NCBI GenBank assembly: GCA_944990035.1
Contig: CALYLX010000112.1
Span: forward strand, 1,116,001 to 1,180,000
Direction: 5' to 3'
Length of the DNA stretch: 64,000 nt
Source: Clitopilus passeckerianus
Taxonomy: Eukaryota; Basidiomycota; Agaricomycetes; Agaricales; Entolomataceae
Positions 10,702 to 22,653 of this stretch are shown here, one piece after another. Within the stretch, counting starts at the first letter, position 1. Each line of letters opens with the position of its first letter. The notes under the pieces were generated by a model that ran no database searches, had not been told where the DNA came from, and saw only the letters and a program-made list of their open reading frames with translations. Made by a program: the position numbers and the translations under genes.

Positions 10702-11865
10702 TTAAGAGCTGGTACCATATATGTCCCCTTCTGCATCATCAACTACATTGGTATCATCTGAAGTCTCTTGAGGACGAGAATCTTCAAAGTCTTCTTCCTG
10801 GGGTTCTTCCGAAGTGGCGTCGGGTGGAAGAAGTTGGGTAGAAGCATCTAGAAGATGGAGAATAGCATTGTTGGGGAGAGAGAAGCCCGGGGCTCTAGAA
10901 CCGTTAGTCGTGTTGTTGGTACTCCGAAGAGTGTGAGCGAAATCCTAGACATGCAATACTTGAGTTTGGTTTCGATGGAAGTTCATTGAGTGTATTTACA
11001 AGGATAGCTGTGTGCAGCCTTCGAATTCGAGCCCACCTCTCTACCTCAAACTCATGCAAACGACGCGCATGTTCAGCTGCGTCAACTTCCGATGAAGTTT
11101 CATTGATGGAATCGTCATCAACAATGTTTTCGGCGAGGCCATAGGGAAGCAGAGGGGGTGTCTGTTTGTGTTAGCCAGCAAGTACAGCGTTGATGTGCAC
11201 GAACAACTTACGGAACGTGGTTCACCAACACGAGCAGGAACTTCCAAAGGGACAAACTGATCGTCAAAGACAGTGTTCTAGAGAACCCTGGTTCAGAATC
11301 ATGTTGTGAAAGCATAGCCGAGCACGCGAACCTGATATTTCGTCTCTTCGTTCATTTGCTGCCCAAACCTCGGCGCTGTTGGCCAGTACGGGTGGAATCG
11401 ACTAAGGTGTCGCCCATTATAGGTGGGCAGACGTATGGAGTCCTCGTATTCTGCGGTCTCTGCTGCTTCTTCATACGATGGTAGACGAAAAGCTGATGAT
11501 GGTTGCCAGGTTGAAGTTGCCATAGGAGGTGGACCGGTGTAGGAGCGACGAAAAAATTGGAATATTGAAGCTGCTGCTGCTGGTCCTGCATCGTTGCTAC
11601 ACCGGCCAAAGGTGTCGGGGATGGTGGTGGTTGGTGGGGAAGCGAGAGGCGGGGCGAACATAGTGAGTATCGGTTGCCAGTTTTTAAAGTGCTCAGGGAT
11701 CCAAGGCACGTCAAACGGGTGGATTTGAATTATTCGAGATATGGTAAACGTGCCCCGCGAGGAAAACCAAACTGTGCCATACACCCGCTTCTGAACAGCG
11801 GGGAACTCATGATGCACCTGCTTTTGCTCTAGCCCTCGCAAAATGCTTCCGTCTCGATCGATCAT
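10702..11865 (-). CDS. Unidentified protein with LPSY/LPTY motifs
   Basis: I do not recognise this gene. Four exons join well through introns with good borders: the first near residue 180 after EETKYQ, others after GEPRS and HTAIL. The protein ends EGDIYGTSS. The N-terminal half has aromatic and proline-rich segments. It also has two short tyrosine motifs, LPSYEEA and LPTY, that resemble the PY motifs recognised by WW domains of Rsp5-type ubiquitin ligases or their adaptors. The C-terminal half is acidic. The start is uncertain: ATG at 11865 gives the longest protein, ATG at 11661 (MFAPPLA) a shorter one. Transcript data would settle it. A link to arrestin-like or Rsp5-binding adaptors is only a guess from the motifs. 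Confidence 0.55.
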
Positions 11866-14800
11866 CAACTACCCAGCACGACAATTGTCGAATACCGTGA
11901 TCGGCTGGCCTTGACCTCTCCGTATAGTGTGGCACTGCGGTGAACTCAATTATTCAATCCCTGAGGCACTGTCGGCTCCGTCTACTGTCTTCTTGATTCT
12001 CGAAGCCCCTTCCAGAAGGAAGAGGGCAATGAATGACCGGAATAGACCGAAGAGACACTGGAGCGACGACAGGTGGCGTCCCGCGGTGAGAGGCCGTTCA
12101 ATGCTCGCGTTGCTGCACGTAATGGACATGGACTCGGGAGCCTGACACTGCAAATCCTCAGTAGCTATAGACGCGGAAGTTGGCAACTCAAAAGCTTACT
12201 TTAAACTATTTGGAATGTTTGAGCTCGACGTTAATGGTCCTAACTCCAAAGCTTCACGCGGCTGGACTTTCAGGAACTTTGCGCAAAAAGAAGCAATGGG
12301 AACTATAACAGGCCCCAGGGCCTCACAGTCTTTCTAGAGGTGAACGTCTTCTAGTGTAGTCGAACCTCTCGACATGATCCTCGTCGTGTTTGACTCGAGC
12401 CAGCAATGTGACACAAGCACGAATGGTCCCGATGTGCGTGGGAATTGCTGAGTCGGTCGGTTCCGGGCGCATCACGTGTAATCGTTATTTCCTTAATATA
12501 GGAATTACCGACGTGAGTCAGTGTTGCCCTTCTTTGCTCCCGCCCACCGTTCAATAACGAGCAGGTCATTACCCGCCACATTCTGGTTTGAAAGTTAGCA
12601 TTCTTCAAGAGTAATACACAAGATCCAATCACGCCACCTTAATCGAATTATTTATACGCCGAGATTAATGTTCGAAGTTGCCGCCAAGGTGCCTCCGAGT
12701 GATAGAAAAGTCGCAAGTCCGCCTGCAAGATCAACAACAATTACGAGACATAATGATTGGGAGACCTCTGCAAGACATACGAGAAGATCAGCTTCAAAAC
12801 AAATCTGCACATATTTTGGCACGCAGAAAAGTTACAAACTTTGGTGCCGCCAGACCTGAGCTAGTATCACAGAGCGATGTCGAAGATGCAAAAAACCGTG
12901 CTGCTGAGTCCGGGCCTGCTGGGTGATTTCGGGATACTGGGGTGTCAATAATAGCTGCTGCTATTGCCCTGAATGCATATTTGCTGCGACTTTTCTATGT
13001 GCTCAGAAGACCTCGCCGTTGCTAGCAGGAACCCACTCGTCAAGTTGTCCAAGGTCGTTTCCAGTGAAAAGGTGAAAATCGCCTACTCCTTGGAAGGCAA
13101 GAAATTCGAAGATGTCAAGGCGAGGACAGCCCAGTGCTTCATTTTCAGGACTTTCCGAAGAACCCTATTTTCTCGTTATTGTTACGGTGAGTATGAAGGA
13201 CTGTAAGAGTGCCACCCACCAGCATCGTCTCGCCTTTTGGAGCAATTTGGAGCAAGTCCTCCCCTTGAAACGATTTTCTAGCGCTTCCACCCTCCGAAAA
13301 TGCGTTGATTATTATGATAAATGAAGGTTGGTGTTTCTTCAAGCAGCTGCTCAATATGTTCCTCATTCTGCGTAGCCTCGATGGTGTTTGTGGAAAGAAC
13401 GCCACTGTTTCGTGAATGCTGGGGGTAGGTTTAGTTACCACTATGACTTAGGCATCGTAGGTGGTTGTCTTATGTCTTGAGAGAATATCAACGGTACTGA
13501 AAGCGTTGGAATGAAGCGTAATCGACTGTGCATTGAGGTTGCAGGAGCAGAAGCGTGGCGTGAGTTGCAGGCAACACCCGCTTACTGATGCATGGCCCTA
13601 GCTCACACGTCTGACAACAGCAACAAAGGTCCAATGGCACCTTCAAACGCCCGGGAAACCTCCCTAATCTCTAGTAGCAAATGGCCCAACCGTCCGGACA
13701 AAGGCTCCTGACGTCTCCTGAATTTTGATTCATGAGCACAACATTTACCTCCTTCCTTCGGGCTCGACAATTGAAATTCGTGCCGCAAGACTTCTGCTGG
13801 CCGAGCCAGAATGGCAGTTCGGTGGTTTCATTCTCTTTCATTGTCTACTAGTTTTGCGGAAAATATAATCCCTAATTCTAAGCCTACGTCACAACTATAT
13901 GCGACTTAAACGTATTTCTTTCGAACTAGGGCGTCGACCGTGGGGAAGGCGTGGTGCAGCGTCCAGCCCGTCGCCAAAACATACCCAAAATCGCTAAAGG
14001 GTGGCCCACCCAGCATACATGCCCCTCGAAAGCAGTTCGGCGCAGCCAAGTCTCATAAAATGGATGGCAGGACGATGAGGATGGCACCTTTCCTCATGGT
14101 TGGTGGACGTAGCCATTTGAACGGCATGTGAACTCATGCCACTCCTTCCAACTGCTCTTAAGAGGCTATACAACCCTCCAGATATTACATCGATGACTTT
14201 GAATAATATATTCTCTAGTGTCCTCATTCTCAGAGAGCTGGCTGCTGATTGACTGAAAACCCTATGAATCCTCTCCTCAATGACGAACATGAAGTCGACA
14301 AACTATGACAACTCCTTTCCGAGTTGGCGATATGGATGCGGTCGAGTCCGCATGCGGCGATCAAGCAACGACAGAGAGGCGGCCGGGAAAGAGCAACGTA
14401 CATTAGTGCAGCCCTCACTTCCAACCCCGACTCCTCTGAGCTGCACGCCAACCTGGGTGAGACCCACTACCCACCCCCCATCTTGTAATCGGATTATGCG
14501 TGAGATGGTTGCATTGACTGCCCTTCTGCGAGGACAAGTTGGCTATACATTTGTTGCATAGAAGGTGTGTCGAATGGTCAATGTCTTTGCCAACAAGGCC
14601 AGGAAATTTTCGCATTTGCCGTTCATCGATGAAACCTTGTTCCCTTGACTGAGCCCCTATGCAGTCGCGATCAAGCTCTTGGGTAACATCACCGACGCAT
14701 GGGCCCGTCCGATCAATGTTCTAGCGCTCTGCAGCCTGACCCTTGATTCCATCGAATCAGGCATTTTGTTGCCTGCGAATAATGGCTGCAATGAGTACTG

Positions 14801-15006
14801 ACCCTTTGTTCAGAAAGCTATAATGGTCCTTTCATCTCGATAGAGAACTTGGGGGCAGCATCATCAGACATATGGACCAAGGCTCCGGAATGGAAATGAA
14901 TGAAACACTACTACATTCAAGAATAGCCTGAGAACACCCTAGGAGGCCGTCCGAACCCTATACAACTGATATCGTCTCCTACATCTAATACAAGACAATC
15001 CCTGCT
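11866..15006. other. 3.1 kb without a supportable gene
   Basis: This is the longest stretch of the window with no confident gene. Several short frames hint at decayed or lineage-specific sequence. The plus frame around 12,680-13,016 encodes a polar stretch (DIREDQLQNK, FGAARPELV). A single TGA then separates it from a membrane-like stretch IIAAAIALNAYLL in the same frame. Around 14,570-14,740, plus-strand fragments such as MVNVFANKARKFSHLPF and AVAIKLLGNITDAW are reminiscent of a broken regulatory protein, but no domain can be named. I found no tRNA, rRNA, terminal repeat or transposase here. Confidence 0.35.
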
Positions 15007-16662
15007 CTACTCTGCCACAAGTACACTCCAGTCAGAGGGAATGGTCCCAGTTTGCCTGCCGACCAACTCAGTCCAGATTGGTCTTGAGACGGGGCCCATG
15101 CCATCTTTGCCAGTGGGGATAATAACATCCTCCCCAAGATATCCAATCTTATCGACAGGGCTGATAACAGCTGCCGTTCCAGCACCAAAGAGCTCAACGA
15201 GTCGCCCATTCTTGGAAGCCTCCTGGACTTCCTTCATGGTGACTGGGCGCTCAGAAACTTTGATCTTGTCAGGCATGTTCGGAAGTTTGTATTCGCCAGA
15301 AGCGTGTGAGCGCGCGAGTGAGAGGACAGAGTCGCGGGTGACGCCAGGTAGGATCATACCATCTAAGGGTGGCGTAACAAGTTCAACACCTAGCCAATAC
15401 CAACTTAGCATAACACTGCGATCAGGATCATTATTACTAACCTCCATCTTCAGTCTTGAAGACAATGAACATGTTCATCGTTCCGACCTCAGTGAGGTGG
15501 TGCTCAGGCCCATGAAGCCAAAGGTTCTGTGCGTAGCCCTTTGCCGCGGCAGCCTTCTGGGGCATGACACCAGGAGCGTAGTTAACGCCAAGCTTGTAGG
15601 CGCCGGTACCTGGACAATGTTAAACATCTATGAGCAAGGGAAAGCAGCGGTTGTTTACTCACCACCAGGTGCAGCACGAATGTACTCAGTCGTGCCATAG
15701 AGGGAGACAGGTTTGAACCCCTTGGGGTAGTAAGGTCCAACTGGACTGCAAATAACAAAGAGGAGAGCTTCCGTTGGAGGACCGACCCCAATAGCTTTCT
15801 GAGTTCCAACTGTGGTACCAATCAGCCTGATACCCTCATGGTTTGTCCAGAATTACTTACTCAAGGTCGGTCGGATGTACAAACTGTGACCCGGCTCCTT
15901 GGGTACCCAGTGCTTATCCAGCTTGACGAGTTCCTTGATAAGATCCAGACAAACATCACCATTGAAAGTCTGCCGAGCATGAGCACGTCAGTTCCATGCT
16001 CCGGTGCAGGGTCCGGTGTGGATGGGGAACGAACCGGGAGTGCAATCCGTTTTGCGCTGGTGTTCATACGCTTCATGTTCATGTCCGGCCGGAACAAGGT
16101 GATAGCACCATCCTCGCGCCTGTAGGCTTTCATGCCTTCGAAAATGGTCTGAGCATAGTGCAGCACGGTTGAACTCGGCTCGAGTGAAAGAGGTCCATCT
16201 GTGAACGCGTTGAGTTGAATGCAGAGGGACAAATACATGAAGATGGCCTGACATGGCTCAATTTTAGGGGTTCCCCATCCTGAAATGACATCCCAAGGGA
16301 TGGTCAACATATGGTCTGTCTTCGCAAGGTCAGTAGGCGGCATTCGGCATTTTCGGATGAACTCACGAAGGTATGCCCAAAGACGAGGCTGGACGAGGGA
16401 GGTGGTGTCTTCGGCTTGATAGTGCGAACAATCTCAAGCCGCGAAGGCTACAAACGTTGAAGACCTGGTGAGTCATGTCTTCCAAAGAGATAAGGAGCAT
16501 GGGACAAACGTCAAGATTGGGGAGGGCTGTGGGCTCGCCGGTCGTGGGGTCCGCCTCTTTAGCATCTGCGTTCAACCACCTACGTCCACCAGTTTGTACA
16601 CCTCCCCATCGCAAGTTTCTGGACGTAGCAGGTCCTAAACGTTTGAGCAGGCTAGATGACAT
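15007..16662 (-). CDS. BAT1: Branched-chain amino acid aminotransferase, mitochondrial
   Basis: A fold-type IV PLP enzyme that transfers the amino group of Val, Leu and Ile to 2-oxoglutarate, the last step of their synthesis and first step of breakdown. The N-terminus (MSSSLLKRLGPATSRNLRW) is basic, hydroxylated and free of acids, as expected of a mitochondrial presequence. Family blocks follow in order: KTPPPSSSLVFGHTFTDHML, HYAQTIFEGMKAYRR, FRPDMNMKRM, LYIRPTLIGT, GAYKLGVNYAPG with the PLP-binding lysine, then EVGTMNMF and LFGAGTAAVISPV. The stop at 15007 follows SDWSVLVAE. About eight exons join cleanly with short introns. The next minus-strand gene ends 227 bases upstream of its start. 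Confidence 0.95.
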
Positions 16663-16889
16663 GGTGGTAAGAGATACCGGAAGGAGAATTCCTTGTACGT
16701 TCCGTGAGACGGTTGAACAAAATTTAGGAGCGGGTTAAGGTTGAGTCACCCACGTTTATTGATTCTGTCAAAGTATTGATAGCGGGCGTCTAATCATAGT
16801 AAGACCGAATAGTCTCCTTGCAACAGTATTATTTGTGGGATAACATGTAGTCTAACGGATAGAAAGCAATGTTGCATGCAAGAAACCTT

Positions 16890-19447
16890 CTACATCCGAT
16901 CTTCCTCCTCCTCGTCTCCCCAGCGACTGACGCTAACCTCTTCGTCGTGATGGTGCATTTCCTGCAGAGGGGACACTTCTCTGAACTCGTCATCCTTTGA
17001 GACCAACATGTCGTTTGCAGCATCTTGAGCCTTTGTTGGCCCTGTGTACCATGATAAGGTGATTTGGCCTACTTCGGGTATGGTGGAACCCTTTGTCAGT
17101 GCCTGTTCCGCGGCTGCACGAGACTTGAAAGCAATGACCATCTCCCCAGAATCGGAAGTTTCGAAAGATTCCACCTGGCCTGCAGTCTAGAGAACGCCAT
17201 CAGCATCCATCAATCCCGTATAATAGACAGGAAAACTCACTTCAAACCATGCTTGTATGGCAGATCTATTCTCCTCAGGGGACTCCTTGACTAACAACTT
17301 CTTCGGCCTGTTATCGAGCTTCATGCTGGCTCGAGGCGGCGGACCACCTCGTGCTCCTCCCCTGTATCCCCTGAATCCACGCGCCCGCCCACGGTACGGT
17401 CGATATCCTCCATAACCCCCATAAGGCGTTGTCTCAGCACCAGCCTCTGCGATGCCCAAACTTGCTGCCTCTGCCTTGAGCTTCTCTAACCTCGCCTTCA
17501 AAGTCTCCGTTGACTCCTCTCCTTCACCCGCACCACTATGCACCTCAAGCTCCTTGTCTAGAAGCTGCTTCTGTTTGCCCTCCCCGCTCTGAGCCGATGC
17601 CGCTGAATCTGTTCTTGATACGTCCGAAGGAATGGATGGCTTCTTCATCTCCTCTCCCAGTTTCCGTAACCGTGCCATAATCTCCTTCTTTTCCTCCGCA
17701 GATGCTGTGCTTAACGAAGCCATCAAAGACTTTTGTTCAGCTATCTGCTGCTCAAGCAATGTTTGCTTAGCAGCCAGTGTGCTGGTAGCCACTGTTGACG
17801 GTTTTCTCGAAACGGGCCGTGAAGAAGACGGAGAAGGAGTATCCTTAGTCGTCATCTTCGCAACAAGTGGTGCAGATGCTGCCAAGGCCTTTGCCCCGGC
17901 CTGCCCTTGGCCCTCCATTGGCCGATGCCAGAACACCTTGACGAATCGATTGCCGAAAACCGCATCTTCCGACTTCCATGCAGCATAAGCTTCTTCGTGG
18001 GTGGAGAAGCTTATTAGCGCCTTCGAAGTAGATGCGTCAATAGCGACATTGGTCACTGTCCCAAAGCGTTTGAACCATTCATTGACTTGATCAAGCCTGA
18101 GCTTGTCTTCAGGAACCTTTTCTACGACCAAAGTTTTGCCGTCGCGTTTAGGTGGGCGGAAACTGTGTGCATCACCTCCAAACGCGCCACCTCGTCCACG
18201 TCCTCGGCCCCTTGATGGTCGTAGGTGTCGTTGGGCTTCTCCATTGAAGCTGAGTGTCGAATCAACGTCCATTGGCTGCTGAGATGTCACAAGGTCCCCA
18301 GTAGGATGTTGGCTTTGAAGACTGCCTTGCTTTGAGGGATCGACGGGTGTCAAGTCCTGTATCACCGGAAGCTCCCCAGATCCTACGAAACCAGGTTGGG
18401 AACCTCCCTCCCGATGAATGAGTGGGGCTCGTTGCCCACGGTTACCTGACCGCATATCCATACGTGCTTCGTTAGGATCGTATGCACCACCAGCAGGTCC
18501 CTGGAATGCATATGGGTTGGTGAAACCTGGAAGCATGAATGGCATTGGCATTCCACCAAACATTCCTGGCACAACTGCATCCTCCCCGTGACTATACTTG
18601 CAAGTTGCTCCCCTTGCGCAATAACCATTATCTGTACAAAACTAGAGTTCAGTGGGCTTTTGAAGGGTGAAATCCGAAGTCACGCACTGTGATAGTCCCG
18701 ACATATGCCACGTTTTTGTTCTGGAGGCTGGTAGGTGTGCCCGTTTCTCTGGTTGCCGAACCCAGGCATTCCCATCTGTACAGCCATGCTCGCCATCTGC
18801 CCGAACATCTCTGCCTCGTTGCCAAACCCATTCATCCCTCCCCACCCCCCTGTTGACCGCTGGTCACGTCCACCTTGCCCATTACCATACCGAGAGAACT
18901 GGCCGTCTGTGTTTATTCTGGGTCCTTTTGCTGGAGGTCGCCCGTCACGATCATCCGACTCGTGGCTTCTCTTGCGACTACGTCCCTGTTCTGAAGGCGC
19001 TGCTAGGCCATCTGGAGGTATTGGAATCCCAGCATTCGCGTCCCCGGATGTCGGAGGTTCAGGTGGTGGGACGTCAGAATAGGGTAGGTATGATTTGGAA
19101 CGTAGAACGTTGAAGAGCGAGTCAATGAATGTTGTACATTCTGTGTAAGAAAAGGCACAGAAAGAGGTCAGATAGTCCCTCAAAGGATTATGAAACGGTG
19201 CACGAACCCTTTTCCAAAAATTCCTCTAGTTGGACGGCGAGTTCTTTCCTCATTTCAGCCTCCGCCACATTATGCTTCAAAAGCGCCAGGATATAGTCTG
19301 CGAGTGCCCCAGGCTCGGCATCACAACTATATTCGAGTTGTTAAACCAAGAAGCTATAAATTTTGGGAATTGTGCTACGTACATTGGCTCCAAAGTCCTA
19401 ACCAGCCATGGCTTGAGGTGTACTGCTGATGATGCGTCTAATATCAT
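16890..19447 (-). CDS. RBM26/27-like RNA-binding protein (PWI-like, CCCH, RRM); Rmn1 family
   Basis: A nuclear RNA-binding protein of about 760 residues. The N-terminal block (LKPWLVRTLEPICDAEPGALADYILALLKH and EECTTFIDSLF) matches the PWI-like domain of human RBM26/27. A single CCCH zinc finger follows (KRGICRDYHxxxYCARGATCKYSHGE), then an RRM (KTLVVEKVPEDKL to NRFVKVFWH). After it come a helical K/E-rich region, an RGG-type arginine/glycine patch and a second RRM-like C-terminal block. RBM26/27 act in nuclear RNA surveillance, and the fission yeast counterpart Rmn1 belongs to the MTREC complex. I chose ATG 19447 because it starts directly before the conserved LKPWLV block. Two small introns in the N-terminal domain were placed by frame. 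The order of domains is diagnostic. Confidence 0.88.
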
Positions 19448-20897
19448 CGACTCTGTCTTCGTTAAGCAGCTCGTCAGCGACAATATCGAGGACGTTGAAG
19501 GTGTGAAATTATGCTGCTCCAAGCTGTAGCTCACACCGGCAGTATCACGTAAGCCGACGGGACGTGCCGACCGAACATATGCAGTCAATGCTCTCTATCT
19601 TCAAGGCTACATGTTGATGGAGCTTTTGAGCATCTGCAAATTTACAAGTAATCTGATGGAGGTCGCATTTCTTGGAACATCTGTACTTTTTTTCAACAAA
19701 TCTCGAACGAACACTACCGTTCTTGATATTTATGCACAATGATTTTATATAGAACTCAAATAAAACTGAGATTATTTCAGTACTGATACATGCGTAGCAT
19801 ACAATTAAATAAATATGAAGTCCCGATATCTTCCGTGGAAGCCTCGATCTTTTCAGTCCCAACCCAGAGATGAAAGTGTCAGGAAAAGGAGGCCGCCCGA
19901 TTGATCTAAGCGAAGCGAACAAGTTTTGCACAAACGAATTATCGACACAAACCAGCCCGGCTCCACAAGGAGAATAGCGTGAACCAGTTGCACAAGACGA
20001 ACTCTTATTCTTGGCTCTTGCATGCCGAGACGGCGAAACCATGAGGTGCGAGTTCCCGAGTCAACATTCGTGCCTGCTTTTGACTCGGGAACTCGACCTT
20101 GTGACCGCTGGCGTGGGAAGATCGATGAGCAATGAAGAGACGAGATGTGAATGGTGTCGTAGGTGGATGATGGGCGTTGTCGAGACAGGTGGTAGGCGGT
20201 GGTGGTCATACGCAGCGGAGTAACAAAAAGTGGCGGGGATTGACGAGGTACAAAGTAGCCCAGAGTAGAGGAACGGCGGCGGAGAACGTTGGATAGAACC
20301 GTTGACGATGAAGAAGGGGTCCAGGGAAGCGGGATGGGGTCGAGGAGGGGGTTGGAGACAAGACACCAGTCGATAATAAACTTACGATGATGAAATGTGC
20401 TAGAGGATAGTTTGAATCAAGGGTATTCAAACATATTCAACCTTCAAAGAATAAAGATTAAAAGCGAAGCCTTGGGTGGTGAAAGAGGCCGTTTAAATAC
20501 CTAACAAATTCGAACTTCGATTGCGGCGAGAGCTTATCGCTTCGTTCACATACACCCATATTGCCACGAGTTGCTAGGCCACAGCAAATGACTCAGATAG
20601 CCAACCCTAGAGTAAACATAAGCGAGCTGGGGAGGGGAGGAGGACAGGGTGAGAGAGGAAAAGTGAGGGAACGGAAAATGGCTCAAACCCGAAGACAGAG
20701 GTTTATATATTTGTCGGCACAACCCAAGTGATGAGGCAATTGTGCCGGCCGGAATTATGCGATTGGCTGATATTGGCCTCATCGGCTAACGCATAGCCAC
20801 ATACTCAAGCTTTTCTTAGTCCATCTCGAAGTTTGTCAAGATAGAATGAAAGCGTCATTTCAGAATATAAATTGTTTCTAGGTATATAATTCTGTAT
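19448..20897. other. 1.45 kb intergenic region with an inverted repeat
   Basis: This is the promoter side of the RBM26-like gene and the 3' side of the rhodanese gene. A 165-codon minus-strand frame (20042-19545) is open but has no homology I can name and mixed composition, so I do not call it. The only clear structural feature is the perfect inverted repeat listed separately. A stretch near 20,700 (tttatatat) could be a TATA-like element with no obvious gene. Confidence 0.35.
20049..20095. repeat. Perfect 16-base inverted repeat with 15-base spacer
   Basis: The left arm cgagttcccgagtcaa at 20049-20064 is the exact reverse complement of 20080-20095, with spacer 20065-20079. Transcribed RNA from either strand would form a strong hairpin. 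It lies in a gene-free gap, far from either gene end, so it is not clearly a 3' processing element. It could be a binding site for a dimeric factor, a small hairpin RNA or the remnant of a mobile element. Confidence 0.85.
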
Positions 20898-21551
20898 TCA
20901 AGGCTTCTTGTTCTCTTTATCCACCCATTCCAGCCAGGAACCCTTGTAGTTCAGGAGGCTAAGCGAAGACGTCAGAAACCAACCACAAGCACGCAATAAC
21001 GGCGAAAACCTACTTGGTATACCCATTCCTTTTAGCAATATCGCATGCAGAAGTGCTACGCGCGCCACTGCGACAGTAGAAAGTAATCTGCTGGTTGCAT
21101 TTAGGCTTTTCAAATCCATGCTTTTCAAGGAATTTCTTCGGGGGGAAGATGCAGAGAATTGGAGAGGACGGAAAGCGGCAAGTTTACGGCCGAGGGAATC
21201 ATTCCCTGAATGACTTCGTCGGGTTCACGAACATCGATGAGGTAGGCGTCCTGAATGCTGGTAAGTTGCTGCATGGCCATGTGATTGACTTCTACTCACT
21301 GAGGTAGGGCTTTCAGTACGGGGCTTCAGCTCGGTATAGGAAATCTGTTTAGCATCCCAATCCCTCTGCATGTCATCCTGTCGCTGAAGAGCAGCCTTCT
21401 TTGCAAGTTGCTCTGGTGTCTGGGTAGGTTTTGGCGGAATATTTGTCTGGAACCTCAGCTGCACGAAGGCACTCGAAGCCTTCAACACAGGCGCGACGAG
21501 GCTAGGACGAACTGAAGCCCTTGCAGAGCGTATGATGGTGGTTCGCAACAT
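20898..21551 (-). CDS. Rhodanese-like sulfurtransferase, probably mitochondrial (one frame break)
   Basis: A single-domain rhodanese of about 165 residues, which moves sulfane sulfur onto thiol acceptors. The N-terminus (MLRTTIIRSARASVRPS) looks like a mitochondrial presequence. The domain has YLIDVREPDEVIQGMIPSA, NLPLSVL, and the active-site loop YCRSGARSTS whose Cys carries the persulfide. It ends NYKGSWLEWVDKENKKP. Two introns are evident: one after ESPTS and one before LLNYKG. Between LHLPP and KKFLEKHGF the frame changes at a run of six G on the plus strand (21140-21145). With five, the protein is continuous and matches the family. The gene is divergent from the copper transporter, 135 bases apart. 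Confidence 0.88.
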
Positions 21552-21686
21552 TGTGAGCTGACCGACCCTCGGCAATCCCCGGTCCGTCTCATTCTATGAT
21601 TCTAGTGATCAGAATGGGATGACACAGCCACAGACCGTGCTTATCCTCCTCTCTTGCTTCCTCGCTGCGCACATTTTCCGGTCAAC
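21552..21686. promoter_or_regulatory. Divergent promoter of rhodanese and copper transporter
   Basis: These 135 bases lie between two divergent start codons and must carry control elements for both genes. I looked for a Mac1-type TTTGCTC copper-response site and did not find a match. Confidence 0.4.
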
Positions 21687-22334
21687 ATGGATATGAACAT
21701 GGGCGATTCTACTGGCGGCCACTCTCATGAGGATATCATGATGATACCGTACTTCCACTTCACAAGGGGCGACTACGTGTTCTTCGAGAAATGGCAGGCC
21801 AATTCGGTTGGTGCAACAGTCGGTGCTTGCATTGGTCTTGTCCTCCTCGCCATGTTCGAACGCTGGGTGGCTGCTATGAGAGGCGTTTTGGAGCATAAAT
21901 GGCGTACCAGGTTGGTAACATATAACTTGTCTCAGTAGTACAACCATTGACGTCTAATGTAGGGGTTTGGCAATGGCAGCTCGGCCATCGTCTGCAAGAT
22001 CCTCCTCTGAAATAAGCAAGAAATCGCTTGAATATTCACCACAGCAGCAAGAACAGCTCACAGAACTCCTATCCGGCTCTTATACTCGCACTATTCCACC
22101 CTTCATCCTTGCCCATGACCTCCCTAGAGGGTTACTCCATGCTGGTCAGGCACTCCTTGCCTATCTGCTGATGTTGGCCGTGATGTAAGGAGATTGCACA
22201 TTTTTCACTACGCTAGCCTTAACTAACGGTGCGACAGGACATTCAATGTTGCCTTCTTTATCTCAATCGTTGCGGGTTTGGGCATCGGCGAGATGCTGTT
22301 CGGCAGAATTGGCAATGGCAGGAACGTCCACTAG
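21687..22334 (+). CDS. Ctr-family high-affinity copper transporter
   Basis: A 180-residue copper(I) importer in three exons (21687-21910, 21963-22184, 22238-22334). The extracellular N-terminus is Met- and His-rich (MDMNMGDSTGGHSHEDIMM), as needed to gather copper. Three membrane segments follow. The first is in VGACIGLVLLAMFERW. The second is LLMLAVMTFN, with the essential MxxxM. The third is FFISIVAGLGIGEMLFG, with the GxxxG that packs the trimer. The ATG at 21687 is chosen over a longer frame because it begins the Met motif. It heads a same-strand series with the two BIM1-like genes 320 bases downstream. Copper-starvation control is likely by analogy but not shown by a site I can see. Confidence 0.93.
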
Positions 22335-22653
22335 AACCCATTCTAACTGTACCGTCTGTTACCCTATGACTACTTATCATCTATGCGATGAACAACCTAC
22401 GTACCTTGCTCGTGACCCAACCAAACCGATACTCTTGGCAAGATCACCAACGTCCATCCGCAGAGCTAGTGCGCCACGACTCTTGGCATTTCTTGGCTTT
22501 GAAAAGGTGAAAAAGTTTTTGTCTTCATCGTTTACCTCCTGGGCCTTACAAGGTCATGCTTGTCAGTTCGGCAAATGGGAACGCAATGGTATAAAGGTTT
22601 CAGATGAATTCGGGAGACATTGAGCACGGCCCTCTTCTACTGGACGAGCGAAG
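22335..22653. other. Spacer between copper transporter and first BIM1-like gene
   Basis: This 319-base stretch is the 3' flank of the transporter and the likely promoter of the next gene. No site was recognised. Confidence 0.4.

Noticed and set aside
15041..15700. A 219-codon plus-strand frame opposite the aminotransferase gene
   Set aside because: It is antisense to clear coding exons with strong family motifs and has no recognisable domain itself.
19545..20042. A 165-codon minus-strand frame with ATG in the gap above the RBM26-like gene
   Set aside because: No family or domain recognised, and the composition is mixed. It includes one arm-free AT-rich segment and ends close to the next gene's start, so it is likely chance.
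21552..21686. A copper-response element for the transporter
   Set aside because: No match to the Mac1-type site was seen, and shorter motifs such as GCTG are too frequent to mean anything.
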